Positions 18,266-29,680 of a stretch of DNA of 64,000 nucleotides are shown here, in pieces (position 1 is the stretch's first letter; the number at the start of each line of letters is the position of its first letter). Below the pieces are notes generated by a model. The model was not told the origin of the DNA. It did not search any database and saw only the letters and a program-made list of their open reading frames with translations. The translations under genes and the position numbers were made by a program. Location of the stretch: positions 45,042,482 through 45,106,481 of the forward strand of contig BTPG01000004.1 in assembly GCA_036245525.1 (NCBI GenBank), given 5' to 3'. This stretch comes from Semisulcospira habei. Lineage: Eukaryota; Mollusca; Gastropoda; Semisulcospiridae.

Positions 18266-18420
18266 TTAACTCATTCAGCCCTGACCCACCACAACAAGAC
18301 ATGGATCAAGCATGATAGTTCAAGGATGGTGGCAAAATAGCTTGGCGCCCATAGTTGCCAGGCTATTCTGGCGCCACCCTTGAACTATCATGCTCGATCT
18401 GTCTCTAGAATTGTAATTCA
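18266..18420. repeat. Family-A palindrome, GATCGAG subtype
   Basis: The left border is TTAACTCATTCAGCCC. The core AGCATGATAGTTCAAGG leads to TAGCTTGGCGCC, with a complementary return ending ACTATCATGCTCGATC. The right TTAA border is not clear. Confidence 0.62.
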
Positions 18421-19373
18421 GTCCTTTATAGGGCAACTTTAAAATTTGGGGATTTGGGTCCTGGGGTAGAATGTGATAAGTGTTTTTCAAGATTAGTCCT
18501 TACAGTGATGTCTACGTATTGGCTGACAAGACATAGGTTGTTAGCAGGTCTTGTAAACATCTTGAACAGTAAACATTATTAGCATATTGTGCCTTGAGGT
18601 AGGAATTCCCAAATTCAGGATCTGTTGTCCTCTCCTGTTACACTTCATTATACAGATCGACCATGACGGTTCATGGGTGCTAGCAGTAGCTTTTATCATG
18701 CATGAATTGTTATGGTCGCCTCAAGGTGCCAAGCTCTTCTGGCAACACTCTAGGAATTATCATAAACAGTCTGGGCTCCATGAGTTCAAACAAATTGGAG
18801 TTGTGCTGGTGTTTTCAGTTTTGTGTTTGTGAATGCACAGGGTCAGTAAAAATGCATATGAAATTAAAACAAAAGTGACATTTCCTCTAGAAAACACGAA
18901 CACACCATAACATCATATAACAGTGAACAATTTTAAAACTCATGTTAAAAAGATAGGTGTTCCTGTCAGCTCTGGCTATGAAATATTCCCTTTCCCAACC
19001 CATGTACCACATGTCAAGAGTGATCATAATCACATTGATTTTATAGCACTGGCTGACATGTAAATCACTGACCCCAGATACAAAAAGAGGGGTCGTCTCA
19101 AAGTTGCATGCCTGTACGCAGACACCTCACAAAAATGTTTAACATGACTAGCAAAGGACGAAATTATCCCATTTTTGTAAATATCCTCTGGGGAGTATAT
19201 AATGCTTCTGGAGACAGGTCGACCATCATATTTCAAGGTTGGTGTCAGAATAGCTTGGCGCCTAGAGGCTCCAAGCTATTCTGACACCAGCTTTTTTTAA
19301 ATATCATGGTCGATCCACATCCTGTCGTCGACTTTCAGGGTGTTATTGGTTCAGCTCGGCCACAAATGTATTA

Positions 19374-19556
19374 TTAACCTCTTGACTGCCAGTGGACACG
19401 GATTTCGCACGCTGACTGACATTCGTGTGAAGGACACAAATGAAATGGGACCAGAAATGGGCACAAGGAACACAGGGCTATGAAGAAACATAAATCCTCA
19501 TGAGCCCCCTCCCCCAGATGGGTAGCATTTGCCTCGCCCATCAGTTAAGGGCTTAA
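19374..19556. repeat. TTAA-bounded family-D repeat
   Basis: It starts TTAACCTCTTGACTGCCA and ends AGTTAAGGGCTTAA. The central ATAAATCCTCATGAGCCCCC is half of the family-D hairpin; the other arm is lost. Confidence 0.62.
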
Positions 19557-19629
19557 TGCTGAAAACACAATAATCACAAACCCTGTTATGTGAGATAAGT
19601 TGAGACAGCTGTAATTGTTGTTCCACTTG

Positions 19630-19817
19630 TTAACTCCTTACGCCCTGAGGATGAAATTATCAAATTTTTGTAGATATCCTCTCAGGTCTATTTCACAGTT
19701 TTTCGATAGTTCAAGGTTGGTGTCAGAATAGCTTGGCGCCTAGAGGTGTTCTGCCACCAACCTTGAAATACGGTCGATCCACATCCTATCGTAGTCTTTC
19801 AGGGCTTTATGGGTTAA
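19630..19817. repeat. TTAA-bounded family-A repeat
   Basis: It starts TTAACTCCTTACGCCC and ends GGGCTTTATGGGTTAA, with a central palindrome TCAAGGTTGGTGTCAGAATA and its truncated complement. Confidence 0.62.
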
Positions 19818-19908
19818 AGCATGGTCACCTTACCTGATTCAGTTCTACTGAGATATGTAATGTTACTGCACTTGATACTGTGAGTGATGTTTGTGATTAC
19901 CTGTGCAG

Positions 19909-20007
19909 GTGTGTCGAGTGCTGCAGCACCTGTGTGACCTGCAGCTGCGCCATCGTGTGGAGTCCATCATCGCCTTCTCAGACACTTTTGTCGCCAACTG
20001 TCAGAAT
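19909..20007 (+). CDS. RyR: Ryanodine receptor, exon F
   Basis: Thirty-three codons, [20 protein letters not shown] then [13 protein letters not shown], match family sequence [20 protein letters not shown]. The exon is phase 0 at both ends (GTGCAG acceptor, GTAAAT donor). Confidence 0.96.
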
Positions 20008-20618
20008 GTAAATATCTTTGGTCACAAGTCACTTTTTAAAAAAAAGCCTTTGCATGTCAGTAGGAGTTTGTCGTGATGATTCCTGCAGAAATCATTGTGA
20101 CAAAAACCACTGCTGACTAGCAAAGGGTTACCCCCCTTGAGCACGCAGTCACGGGGTACTGTATAGAATACCAGTAGCTGCATTAGAGTGCCAGTGGCTG
20201 CATGCCTTATAGGCGTCCAGGCAAAATGACAGTCTTGTTCTACAGCATATTTGTGATGCAGCATGCAAAAACCAGGCTAAAGTCCCAAATTTTCATTTTC
20301 CACTTTTTTATATTTTCTAAAAATTAAAAACTTGTAGATTAACACACAAAAAACAGAATTCATTTATCTCTTTTTGTTTAATTTCTATATATTTTAACTT
20401 GTACTAAGTTGTAGTTGTCGAAAATAGTCAAAAGGGAGAAATATGCTTCCAAACGTTTCCGAAATTGTTTCTGCAATATCTTCACAACCAGAATTGTCCT
20501 GATTATCTATTTGGTACCAAAAGACTAAGAAATTAGTATGCCATGTACCAGTAGTATTCTAAACTACACAAAAATTCATTTTTCTCACATCACTGAAGTC
20601 AAAGTGGAGATGTCAAAA
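20008..20618 (+). other. RyR intron F-G, first part
   Basis: It contains a degenerate family-B hairpin (about 20043-20132, ATGATTCCTGCAGAAATCAT centre) followed by a family-C hairpin (about 20131-20213, GTACTGTATAGAATACCAGT centre), then AT-rich sequence. Confidence 0.5.
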
Positions 20619-20977
20619 CTAAATTGTATGAAATTGTACGACTGTTTTTTTTCTGTTTGGAGCGCTGGGTTTCCTTGGCTTTACATCATGAATTCCTGAT
20701 TGGATCTGAGACAGAATTATCAAATCCAATTCATCTCTTGAGAGACTCTGATGATTGGCTCTCAAATCTATCAACTCCACAGGTGTGAAGAGAAGGTTGC
20801 ATGGTTGTCCTGCGTTGTACTTGCAACTGCAAGTGTAGCTGAGCTGGCATTTTTTGTCCATCTTGCCAGCATTTTCTGCAAAGTCACATGGTTTCACCTC
20901 AGCCTTGCGATCAATATCTGTGTTGATTACAGGCAAGTTTTCCTCATTTTCCATGCGGCTGTCATTTCCAAGGTCTA
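20619..20977 (-). pseudogene. Antisense transposase-like gene, exon 2 (truncated)
   Basis: A TTCTGTGTTCTAG acceptor (minus) precedes a frame starting DLGNDSRMENEENLPVINTD and containing SYTCSCKYNAGQPCNLLFTP and SRDELDLIILSQIQSG. The CxC...GxPC...SRDELDL pattern is, as I recall it, shared by the N-terminal region of a repeated uncharacterised (probably transposon-encoded) protein of fish, cnidarian and mollusc genomes. The frame stops at 20619, well short of any catalytic domain. Confidence 0.5.
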
Positions 20978-21673
20978 GAACACAGAATGATATCAGCAGG
21001 TTAGCATTTTTCATCCAACGAGAATGCTGATTCTGAATCTGATTCAGTGGGACTCGGTGCATTTTGCATGACATATAATAAATGGTACAAGTTCACCCTT
21101 TCCTCCCATAAATGCATGATACATAAAAGTACGACACATAATCATAAATGCGCGCATCATGCAATTCTGGACAAAAAAAATGCATGACGCGTGCATTCAT
21201 GGGTAGGAGTCATACGTTTATGTGTCATGAAAAGGGCGAACTTGAACCATTCAGCGTCACTAAACCTTTCAGACTTTCAGTCAACAGAATCTGTGATGTA
21301 GCATTGATGAAGAAACAAACACACACATGTATAACCAACTCTTGTTCACATACAAAAATATCAACAACAGTGCAGAAATCAAATTAGATTAAGATATCAA
21401 GATAAAAAAGTATACAAGTTACAACTAAGCAAAATACACAGCACTGAATAGGGACATTCCACATATGTAATTGTAAATTTTGTGCAATCAGTTCTGCTCT
21501 AAACAATGGAATTGGAAATAACACAAAAACAACATAGAATTTTCATTTGGTTATGTATTAAACACTTACAATGACTTGACGTACAAAAGCAAAGAGAGAT
21601 ACAGTTTTAATTCCGTCAGTGTAAAATGGGCGATTGAGTGTTGGTGTGCCGAGTACAGAAATCGACTTACCTT

Positions 21674-21863
21674 CCTCCAACTCTACTGTCTCCAAGCGCT
21701 CTCTCTTGTCAGTTTTGCCTTTTTCTTCTTCGTCAGTTTCTTCTTCATAAGTGTGTGAGTCTGCAAAATACTCCGCGAGGACTTGAGCGAATTCTGGAGA
21801 ACACAAGTACGTCTCTTTGCTTAGTCTTTTGGCAATTGCAGCAGACGAAACACTCGTCGCCAC
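21674..21863 (-). pseudogene. Antisense transposase-like gene, exon 1
   Basis: From MVATSVSSAAIAKRLSKETY the minus strand encodes CSPEFAQVLAEYFADSHTYE, an acidic stretch and TVELEEG, ending GAGGAAG|GTAAGTC, a strong donor. Splicing over 20978-21673 joins phase 1 to exon 2 (G|AC, Asp) and gives one continuous reading. Conserved splice sites argue that this was a real expressed element. It is antisense to RyR. Confidence 0.5.
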
Positions 21864-21959
21864 CATCTTGTTTTTCACTTCCGGTGATAATGTCCGAGGC
21901 AGTGTGTCCTTTCTTTGAATTATTGTGGCTTATTAACGATGCAAAGAGATAAATAGTCA

Positions 21960-22769
21960 CTTGCAACAAGCTCAAAAATGATAACACTTCTGATATAAAC
22001 TTCACTAGGCTTACGCAAAACCGTTGATTGAGCACAATCAACAAAGCGTCGTCACCGCAGGCTAAAGACGGAAAAGTCGGTCAGGAAGGCAGGGTTGCCC
22101 ACTGTAAACCAAGAATGTCCCGCATATTCTGAGCCAGCAAATCACTAAAAGGGCAAATTTCATTGGCTAACAAGCCAAATCACACCCCTAGATGTGTGTA
22201 ACTGCGCTGAGCTAGGGGTTTTCCCGCAGTCAAGCGGTTTGCTCCATAGCCGAGTCGTGGCAAAATAGTGCATTTTTTTAAGTGCGGGTTTGGTGGATAT
22301 GCATTAGAAATTGTTGAATAAACTATATTTTTCAGGCATAATTTTGAAAACTATTGACAGACAGTGAAGTAAAGAGATTAAACTTTTGAAATATAAAAAA
22401 ATCGGGATTTTCTTGATTTCGTCATCATTCATCTATTTTTGTGCACAGCTAAGAATAGTGGCCTGCGTCTTTAGCCGGCTTTTCGCGTGCTGCGTCACAT
22501 TTGTTGAAAATGCCACAGTTGCAGTGCACCTAAATGGCAGTGTTCTATATAACTCAATAGCTGTCCCTGTCCCCTGGAGCCTGCTTGTTAGGGCCGGTAA
22601 TTATCACTCCAGTGCTGTGGACGTTAAACCCTGAACTAACCAGTGCACGAAGGGGTTAAATGTTTGCATTCTCTGCTGTACATTTGGTTTGTTGTTGTTT
22701 TTTGCACTGTCTTGCATTGATTATTGTGTCTCGTTCTTGTCATGCATTTGTTTTCTGGGACTTTGCCAG
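21960..22769 (+). other. RyR intron F-G, second part
   Basis: It lies upstream of the antisense gene and could hold its promoter. A GGCTAAAGAC phrase at about 22060 and a GTCTTTAGCC at about 22468 form a loose inverted repeat. No other coding is seen. It ends CTTTGCCAG. Confidence 0.4.
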
Positions 22770-22868
22770 GACCAGCTGAGAAGGTACAATGAGATCAAGA
22801 ATGCAGACCTGCCATCAGCAGTGACGGCCAAAAAGACCAAAGAATTTAGGTGTCCCCCACATGAACAG
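22770..22868 (+). CDS. RyR: Ryanodine receptor, exon G
   Basis: It encodes [20 protein letters not shown] then [13 protein letters not shown]. The ending matches the highly conserved RyR motif RRTREFRSPPQEQ. The exon is phase 0 at both ends. Confidence 0.96.
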
Positions 22869-23235
22869 GTAAATCAATGCATCAAACTTAAAGACTAAAA
22901 ATAGTTAAAGTGTCTCTGATCAGGCAAAGTGTCTCTGATCACCGCGCTAGACAACAATTTCCAAGGGGTGTGTGTGTATGCAGACACCTTCTAAAAATAC
23001 ATTAGGCCTCCCAAAAATGCACAATTTCTGTCCCCCCAAAAGCAATTATCATCGACCCTTGTGTTTAATTCCTTGCTCATATGTTTTGGGGTTTCTGTTT
23101 GATGTTTGTGAGGTGCTTGGAACTTGTTTCTAATGGGGATAAATGCCATACAAATATAATGTAATATTATAATGCCTTCCAGGTTTGCAGAAGTTACTAT
23201 TAGGTGTGAATTCATAAGTCAAATCTGCCTTGCAG

Positions 23236-23497
23236 ATGCGCAAACTGCTGATGTTCCGAAGCGAAGACGAAGAATCGGAAGACTGCCAGTGTCGTGAAGA
23301 CTTCCGCGAATCGCTGCGCAGTTTCCACTCTAGTCTGCTGGACCACTGCAAGATGCCAGAAATGAATGCAGAAGACCAATCATCACAGGAGCCAGAGACG
23401 CCATCATCGCCCAGCCTGCGAGAGAGACTGATGGCCCTGGTATGGAAGTCCAAAGAGCAGGACAAATCTTCCTCGCAATCACACATCGGTGTGCCAG
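23236..23497 (+). CDS. RyR: Ryanodine receptor, exon H
   Basis: It begins MRKLLMFRSEDEESEDCQCR (family: INMLLQFKDGTDEEDCPLPE) and continues through FRESLRSFHSSLLDHC and LRERLMALVWKSKEQ to HIGVPG. The second half is the low-conservation acidic/Ser linker known from the family. The donor is G|GTGAGA, phase 1. The next intron (8.3 kb) holds DIRS-5 inside a 1-kb repeat. Confidence 0.96.
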
Positions 23498-23725
23498 GTG
23501 AGATTCGTTGATGATGGGTGTTAGAGTGTGCAAGTGCTGATCTGTGATTTTAGATCTTGCAGCTTGAAGCCTCCAAATTTGTTGACTATGATTATACTAT
23601 GTGCATATAATTTTAATGGAACACTTGCACAAATTTTATCGCTTGACCGTGTAACAAAAAATATATGCCTGCCATGTTTCAGTACCAGTGCCATTAAGGA
23701 AATCATGATGTTTTTCTACCTTTTT

Positions 23726-23888
23726 AAAATGGGTTGTAGTGGAGCGAATTCAGTAGCATGCCCATGAGGCGGGCAGATCTCAAACTCTCACAAACAAGAT
23801 AAAATTACATTATCTTTGGATACACTAACCTCGCTGCAGAACGTACATTTGGAGTGAAATGCTGTATGTGTGTGCATGTAAACATACA
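23726..23888 (+). repeat. 1-kb interspersed repeat, third copy, left part
   Basis: AAAATGGGTTGTAGTGGAGC through TCGCTGCAGAACGTACATTTGG parallels 37513-37716. DIRS-5 begins at its end, and the repeat resumes at 31042. Confidence 0.75.
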
Positions 23889-24439
23889 TTTGTTTCCTCA
23901 AAATACATTACCGATGGCATTACTATGTGGAAGAATAGCGAAAAGGAGGAGTGGGCCGCCCGCTAGGTCCCACCACTGCTTATGCTTAGCTATCGTGACC
24001 AGGAGCAACCTCCCAACGATTTCAGCTAAGCAGACCAAGGGCGCCAGAGGCGCTAGGAGGGAGAGTTGCGCCGCAGAGAAGGTCCTGGAGGTCCCCGAGG
24101 TGGAACCGGGTGAGGAACTGCCAATAAACCGAAGGCGGCTACAATATCCAGTACAGCGCAATCCGAACGAATGTGCCGCTCGTGGAGACCGCCCGGACCT
24201 TGCGCTGAGAAAAACCGCCCTGAAGCCTACGCCAGGGCGAGCTGCCCGCACGCAGAGCGGGGGACCCAGGGCAGCCAACTGGAGAGCGTCTGTGCCGAAA
24301 ACGCCCCTGCCAGGGGAAGGGCAGGAAGAGCAGATTCGGCCAATCCGGAAGGCTTCACCCAGCGCAAGGGGACTCGCAGTGCCCGGACAGAGTCCTGGTG
24401 GTGGGAGTCCCCGGTCCCAACAGGCCCCCTGAGGGGCGG

Positions 24440-25340
24440 AGAGCCACCCTGGGGCCCTGGCCGAGGGAAGCTGAACTGCGCCAAGAAGCAGGGTTCGAAA
24501 GGAGGCGAACGGAGCCATTGGCTCTGTCCTGTAGAACAGGACGGGTCCACCAAGAGTGCGTGCAGTGTGCTGACTCCGGATGCTGTAACAAAAGCCAGCG
24601 AGGAGCCCGTCTTCGAGGTTATGTCTGCCCGGCTGGCCAAGGCGGGGCGCGTAAGGAGATGCGCGGAGCCATCAGACCTGTCCTGTAGGACAGGAGGGGT
24701 CTGCCGCGGGCGTGTGTGGCGCACTGGCTCTGGACGCTGTAGCGCGAGTCCGCCCGGCCGGTCAAGGGGAGGGGGGTGGGGGGGCGCGTAAGGAGATGCA
24801 CGGAGCCATCGGCACTGTCCTGTAGGACAGGCCGGGTCTGCCGCGCGCGCGAGCAACCCATGACTCTGGACGCTGTAGCGCTAGCCAGCCAGGGGCAGGT
24901 CTACCTGGTCATGTCCGCCTGGCCAGCCAAGGTGGGGTGGGTAAGGAGACGCACAGAGCCATGGAACCTGTCCTGTAGGACAGGCCGGGTCCACTGTCAG
25001 CGCGTGCGGCGTGCTGGCTCTGGACGCTGAAGCGCGAGCCAGCGAGAAGCCGGTCTTCCTGGTTATGTCTGCCCGAACAATCGTCCGAAGGAAGTCGACC
25101 ATTGCATATGTCCGCCAGGCTGGCCAAAGCAGGGCTCAAGGGGGCGCGCGGGACCAACGAACCTGTGCGGAAGACAGGGTGGATCAACCAAGAGCGCACG
25201 CCGCTCGCTGACTGTGGGCGCTGTAACAAGATCCAGCTGGAGGCAGGTCTGCCTGGTGAAGCCTGGTAGAGCGGCCAAGTGGGGCTCGCGCAGAACCATC
25301 GAACCCATGCTGCCGACAGGCTGGGCCTACGGAGACCGCT
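24440..25340 (-). repeat. Tandem array of a recombinase gene fragment
   Basis: About six imperfect repeats (spacings of roughly 137-195 bp) are marked by CCTGTAGGACAGG-like steps at 24528, 24683, 24820 and 24970 and decayed forms at about 25165 and 25309. On the minus strand several units read like ADITSKTGSSLAFVTASGVS then TLHALLVDPSCSTGQ, matching the YR sequence ADLTRKTCFLLALATASRVS and its continuation. The unit therefore derives from the catalytic Arg-I region. Confidence 0.75.
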
Positions 25341-25355
25341 GGTGGATCGCTGATT

Positions 25356-26378
25356 CTAGACGCTGGCAAATGTTCGCAGGAAAACAGGCCGTCCCCGATG
25401 CCTGCCTGTGGCGAAGGGTAGGGAAGCGAACGCGCCTCGCCTCCATCCCGGAAGACACGCCACTTTGCTGGAACCTGAAGCGGGAGGAAGATCCGCAGGC
25501 TGCAGCAAAGACTCCACCAATGCAAGCGCGAAAGCTACTGAGGAGAGGGCCAGCCACATAACCGCCTGGCAAGAAGAAGTGCCGCTCTGGAGATGGGAGA
25601 AGGAGGTTCCGCTGGAGTCATTACCGCATCGAGCGGGGGACGGGCAAGGGAGAGGGCCCGTAGTGAGGCTGAGGAGAACGGAGGTCCAGCGCCGGTTCCA
25701 GCTGAACGGCGCGATGAGGAGAAGGATCCCATCCTCACGCCTGGGCCAAGGTAAGACCGTGAGAACCAAACATCCGAACCAACGAGACGTGAACAGGCCA
25801 TGCATAGGGGTCCCCAGCACGTGCACCAACAGACGGAAGACCTCGGGCCGAAAGGGAGAGCCCGGAACTGAAGGTCGTCCCGCAAGAGGCAAAGTGCAGG
25901 ATCCGCCAAGAGGCTGGGAGAACGGAGACGCGAAGGAAGGCGTCCGCCAGAAGAGGTTGACGGCAAGGGCCCTGGGGCGCAAGGCGGCCTTCAGGGCCCG
26001 CGCTGTCTCCATCTGCCACTGGGGAGCGGAGAAGAACTGTGGAGCGCGTACCGGAGGAAGAAGGGCACTACCGGAAGCCCGGCTCCGGCACCAGGAAGAG
26101 GTGGAAGCAGAAGGCCTGGGGAACATGTCGCGCGACCCAGGCCATCGCGCGACCCAGGCGCAACCATCAGGGCAACCAGCGCCGAAGGCCACCGAACGCG
26201 GCCACGGCGAGGGCGTGGGTGGAAGCAAGGAAGCCGTTTGGCAGGCCGCGACCACCAAGGCATGGAGGACATGCCAGGGATCCACGTGAGAGTGCTCCAG
26301 GGACTCCTCCAGGTTTGGTGCACAGCCTGGGTCGGCAAAACCTATGGCTGCCTGGGAGACAAGGACCAAGGTTGCCAC
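25356..26378 (-). pseudogene. DIRS-5 RT and Dam-like domain remnant
   Basis: A minus-strand open stretch contains QMETARALKAALRPRALAVN (RT: RMETARALRAAVRPMDFAVS). Nearby frames hold QFRALPFG, and DGILLLIAPFSWNRRW (Dam-like: NAILLLVAPFCWTKSW) follows. YLDD, the RT thumb and RNase H are deleted between these blocks. The frame staying open for 340 codons is incidental to high GC; it cannot encode an enzyme. Confidence 0.8.
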
Positions 26379-26679
26379 GTAGAAGAGCCCAAAAGGGGAT
26401 GCAATGCGGCAGGGCTTGGACGTGGCGCGTCCCGAAGAGAGCGGAGGCCATCCACTTCCTCGGCAGAGACGGAGGGCAGACGTCCAGGATGCAGGGGGCG
26501 CCGGGGGGGCGTCCGATCGCGACTATGGAGGCGCACAAGGTGCGGACGGAAGACACTCGAAGAATCAAGCCCAATCGAGGCTGCGCCCTGAAGGGCGCTG
26601 TTCTCGGGACACTGACCTGCCGAAGATGGTCTAGGTCCTGCTGGAACGCCGGCTGCCGAATGCACTGTAGCGCGGCAGG

Positions 26680-27480
26680 TTCCGTTAGTCTCGGGAAGTA
26701 AACCTGCGGTGTAGCCAGGCAGGGTCTCCGCCGCTCGCTGGTATCTGCCGCATGCGCTGTAGTGCAGTGGGGGGCCGAAGTCTTGAGCAGTTAACCTGTG
26801 CTGTAGCCAGGCAGGGTCCCGCTGCTGGCTGGCACCTGCTGTAGCGCGATGGGGTGCCATACTCTCGGGAAGTTAACCTGTGCTAGAGCCAGGCAGGGAT
26901 CTGCTGCTCGCTGGCACCGGCCGCATGCGTTGGAGCGCGGCAAGGTGCCGTAACTCGGGAAGTTAACCTGTGCTGTAGCCAGGCAGGATCTCGCTGCTCA
27001 CTGGCATCTGCCGCACGGCACTGCAGCGCGGCGGGGTGCCGTTGGTCTCGGAAAGTTAACCTGCGCTGTAGGGCCCCGTCGCTCACTGGCATCCGCTCAG
27101 TGCAGAAGGTGGTCCGGGGGGCCATCGGTCTCAGGAAGTTAACCTGCGCTGTAGGGCCCCGTCGCTCGCTGGCATCCGCTCAGTGCAGAAGGTGGGCCGG
27201 GGGGCCGTCAGTCTCGGGAAGTTAACCTGCGCTGTAGGGCCCCGTCGCTCGCTGGCATCCGCTCAGTGCAGAAGGTGGGCCGGGGGGGGCCGTCAGTCTC
27301 GGGAAGTTAACCTGCGCTGTAGGGCCCCGTCGCTTGCTGGCATCCGCTCAGTGCAGAAGGTGGGCCGGGGGGCCGTCAGTCTCGGGAAGTTAACCTGTGC
27401 TGTAGGGCCCCGTCGCTTGCTGGCATCCGCTCAGTGCAGAAGGCGGGCCGGGGAGCCGTCGGTCTCGGGAAGGCGCCCTG
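26680..27480. repeat. Minisatellite in DIRS-5, about 83-bp unit
   Basis: About ten copies. A GTTAACCTG landmark is at 26790, 26872, 26962, 27055, 27138, 27221, 27306 and 27389, giving spacings of 82-93 bp. The last four or five (27055-27470) are almost identical and differ mainly in a G-run, pointing to recent homogenisation. Each unit includes GGGCCCCGTCGCT and CATCCGCTCAGTGCAGAAGG. It lies where the gag linker should be. Confidence 0.88.
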
Positions 27481-29038
27481 TATCGTAGACAGTCGGGGGT
27501 CCTGTCGCTCGCAGACATCTGCACTGCGCTGAAGCACGGCGGGGTGCCGTTAGTAAGGGGGCTGACCTGTGCTGTAGCCAGGTTGGGTCCCGTCGTTCAC
27601 TTGCATCTGCCCTGCGCAGTACACAGGCAGGGAAGCCGCCTGTCTCGGGCAGCCGACCTGTACTGTAGTCAGTCGGGAGTCCCAATGCTCGGGGACATCG
27701 GCACTGTGCTGATCTGTTGCTGTAGACAGGCCGGGTGCGAAGGGCACAGGAGCCATGTGGTGCCGACGGCAGGGCAGCCTGGGAACGAGCACAGAGACTG
27801 ATGGGGAGCGAAGGCGTCGAGGCGAGCATACCTGCGATCGAACCGACGGCTGGCCTTATATTTATGCTTTCTTGCTCTCTTTTCTTCTTCTCTCATCCCT
27901 TTATCCACCTTGAACCAGATGACCCGAGCGCCGAGCGCTGGGCGAGGCCTCCGCAGTCTGGGGGGGGGGGGGGGGGGGGGAAGCAAGGCAGAAGGGGCCA
28001 AGACAGGCGCGGTGAGCAGCACGCGGCAGGAGGAGAGCCCCACAAAAACCGAGGTCATCCGCCAAGGGGCGGGGAGGCCGCCGTCCGAGGAGGCTAACGG
28101 GAGGCCTTTGCATAAATCGTAAAAATTTACGTTTATAAAGTCCCAAAGCAAAAACCAACTGTACAGTCTGCATCGTCAACACTCCTGCTGACACCAACAG
28201 GAGAGGAACCCAGGACCAACGATTCACCGGTAATGGTATGTGTTAACCATTGCGCCAAAGAGACCCCTGTTGACCAACGTTATCCTTTCCAAGACTCGCA
28301 TCTCGCACGGCCGTGCCAAGGCACGGCCCGAACAAGGGGGACCCACGGAGCGGGGGGTCCGTCGTCTCCCTACATAACAAAATTGGCCGGGCTGTGGTAC
28401 GAAAGGAATCTCTAACGGCGCGATTGCCTTACCCACTGTGCTAATGTGGCACTGCCACTGAAACCCGTACACCAAGACAAGCACAGAATTGCGCACTGCA
28501 ACAGAAAGCAGAGCACAGGAGAGGCAATGGCGATGGGCCACGTGGGCGAAAACTCCCGACCGGCGCCACAGTCAAGCAGCTTTGAAAGAACCAGCCGCTA
28601 TCCGAGGCGTACGATGGCCAGGCAAGGCACCTGGCCGGCCGAGGCATGACCCGAGACCTTAGCATATCCAAAGCGACGGAGGGCAAGGGCAGATGCAGGG
28701 AACGGCTAACTACTTGAGACCTTCTCTCTCTATTCTTCTTAGAACACCAACCCAGGCCCCCAGGTAGTCCGTACACCACCACAGGTAAGTCCGAGGGGAA
28801 GGCACAACACCACGTAACCCAAGCAAGCACACTGAAGGCACAAGGGCACAAGGGAGCCTAAGGGTATCCAAAGTTATCCAAGGCTGAGCACGAGTAGGAA
28901 AACACCCTATCACTACGAAGCTAAGTGTTCTACTGGCGTGGCACCACTGCACACGTACCCGGATAGGGAGGGAAGGGAGGCTACTCAGGTTGTCTTGGTA
29001 ACGGCGCCCTAGAGTCGCCTCCCTGGTTGTGTATGTAT
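27480..29038 (-). other. DIRS-5 5-prime region, no intact gag
   Basis: More diverged repeats run to about 27740, then a run of G (27961-27980), then leader-like sequence. GGGAGGCTACTCAGG (28975-28989) and GGCGCCCTAGAGTCGCCTCC match other DIRS leaders. I find no Cys/His module. Two tRNA-like heads on the minus strand (about 28190-28255 and 28400-28446) are weak and discussed as rejected. Confidence 0.5.
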
Positions 29039-29680
29039 CAGGGTGGAGAACTCTCCTTCGATCCACGATTTTCCGAGGAAAGGTAGCGTCACTTCCAAGA
29101 AAATGAAATAGAGTTCCGAGAAAAATTTGCGAAACACATTTTCTCCAAGTCTCGACCCGAGTTTAAAAAATAAGACGAGTTCAGGTCCGTGTCCAGCTTT
29201 TACTTTATCGTCACTGAACGTGGCGCCCGTGAGTGTAACATTGTATGCACTGCCCAATACAAGTATAAGGCTTACTCACAGGGCTTCCGTTTTAGTGCGT
29301 CTGGCGCACTAAAACTCAAAATCACGTACTGAAAATGTAACTAAGGGTTAGTCAGACGCACTAAAATTCATCTGCGTCCGAGACACATCATCCTTGCGCC
29401 AACGTGCATACACTAACAGAGGTCAGTGACAGTCGTTCTACTTTTAGTGATGAGTTGTTTCGTTTAGCCGCTCGCTTGGTCACGGCTGCATTCATAATCA
29501 CCCTGACTCCGGGGTCCGTGCGAGTGTCACACTGGATGGGCAAGTTTACGTGTGGTGTCAGCATGTTATTACAAAGTGCGCGCTACATGTTGAACGCGTT
29601 ACTTGCTGTGACGTCACCATTTATACTATTATGTGATGCAGCATCGCGCGTTTCACTTTCGATCTTGAACAAAGTTGTAA

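Larger units (their letters stand above)
18223..19908 (+). other. RyR intron E-F, a cluster of hairpin MITEs
   Basis: Family-A type palindromes lie at 18266-18420, about 18655-18760 (partial), 19217-19318 and 19630-19817, and a family-D copy at 19374-19556. The rest is AT-rich intron without coding. Confidence 0.6.

Noticed and set aside
22386..22634. Cys-rich 82-codon frame upstream of RyR exon G.
   Set aside because: No conserved pattern and no splice sites; intronic chance frame.
23854..25561. Plus-strand open frames of 100-200 codons over the repeat array of DIRS-5.
   Set aside because: The sense of the region is minus (recombinase fragments). The plus frames are GC-rich shadows without recognisable domains.
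25408..26289. A 293-codon plus-strand open frame.
   Set aside because: It lies opposite the RT/Dam-like remnant of DIRS-5; composition is Arg/Gly/Pro and no motif is seen.
26680..27480. Regularly spaced repeats that might suggest a CRISPR array.
   Set aside because: The units are contiguous 83-bp tandem copies with no unique spacers, in a eukaryotic retrotransposon.
28190..28446. Two tRNA-like heads on the minus strand (TTGGCGCAATGGTTAACACA; TAGCACAGTGGGTAAGGCA).
   Set aside because: The A-box-like parts are good, but the B boxes are poor (GGTTCCTCTCC; none clear in the second) and no cloverleaf can be drawn with confidence. Possible degraded SINE heads only.
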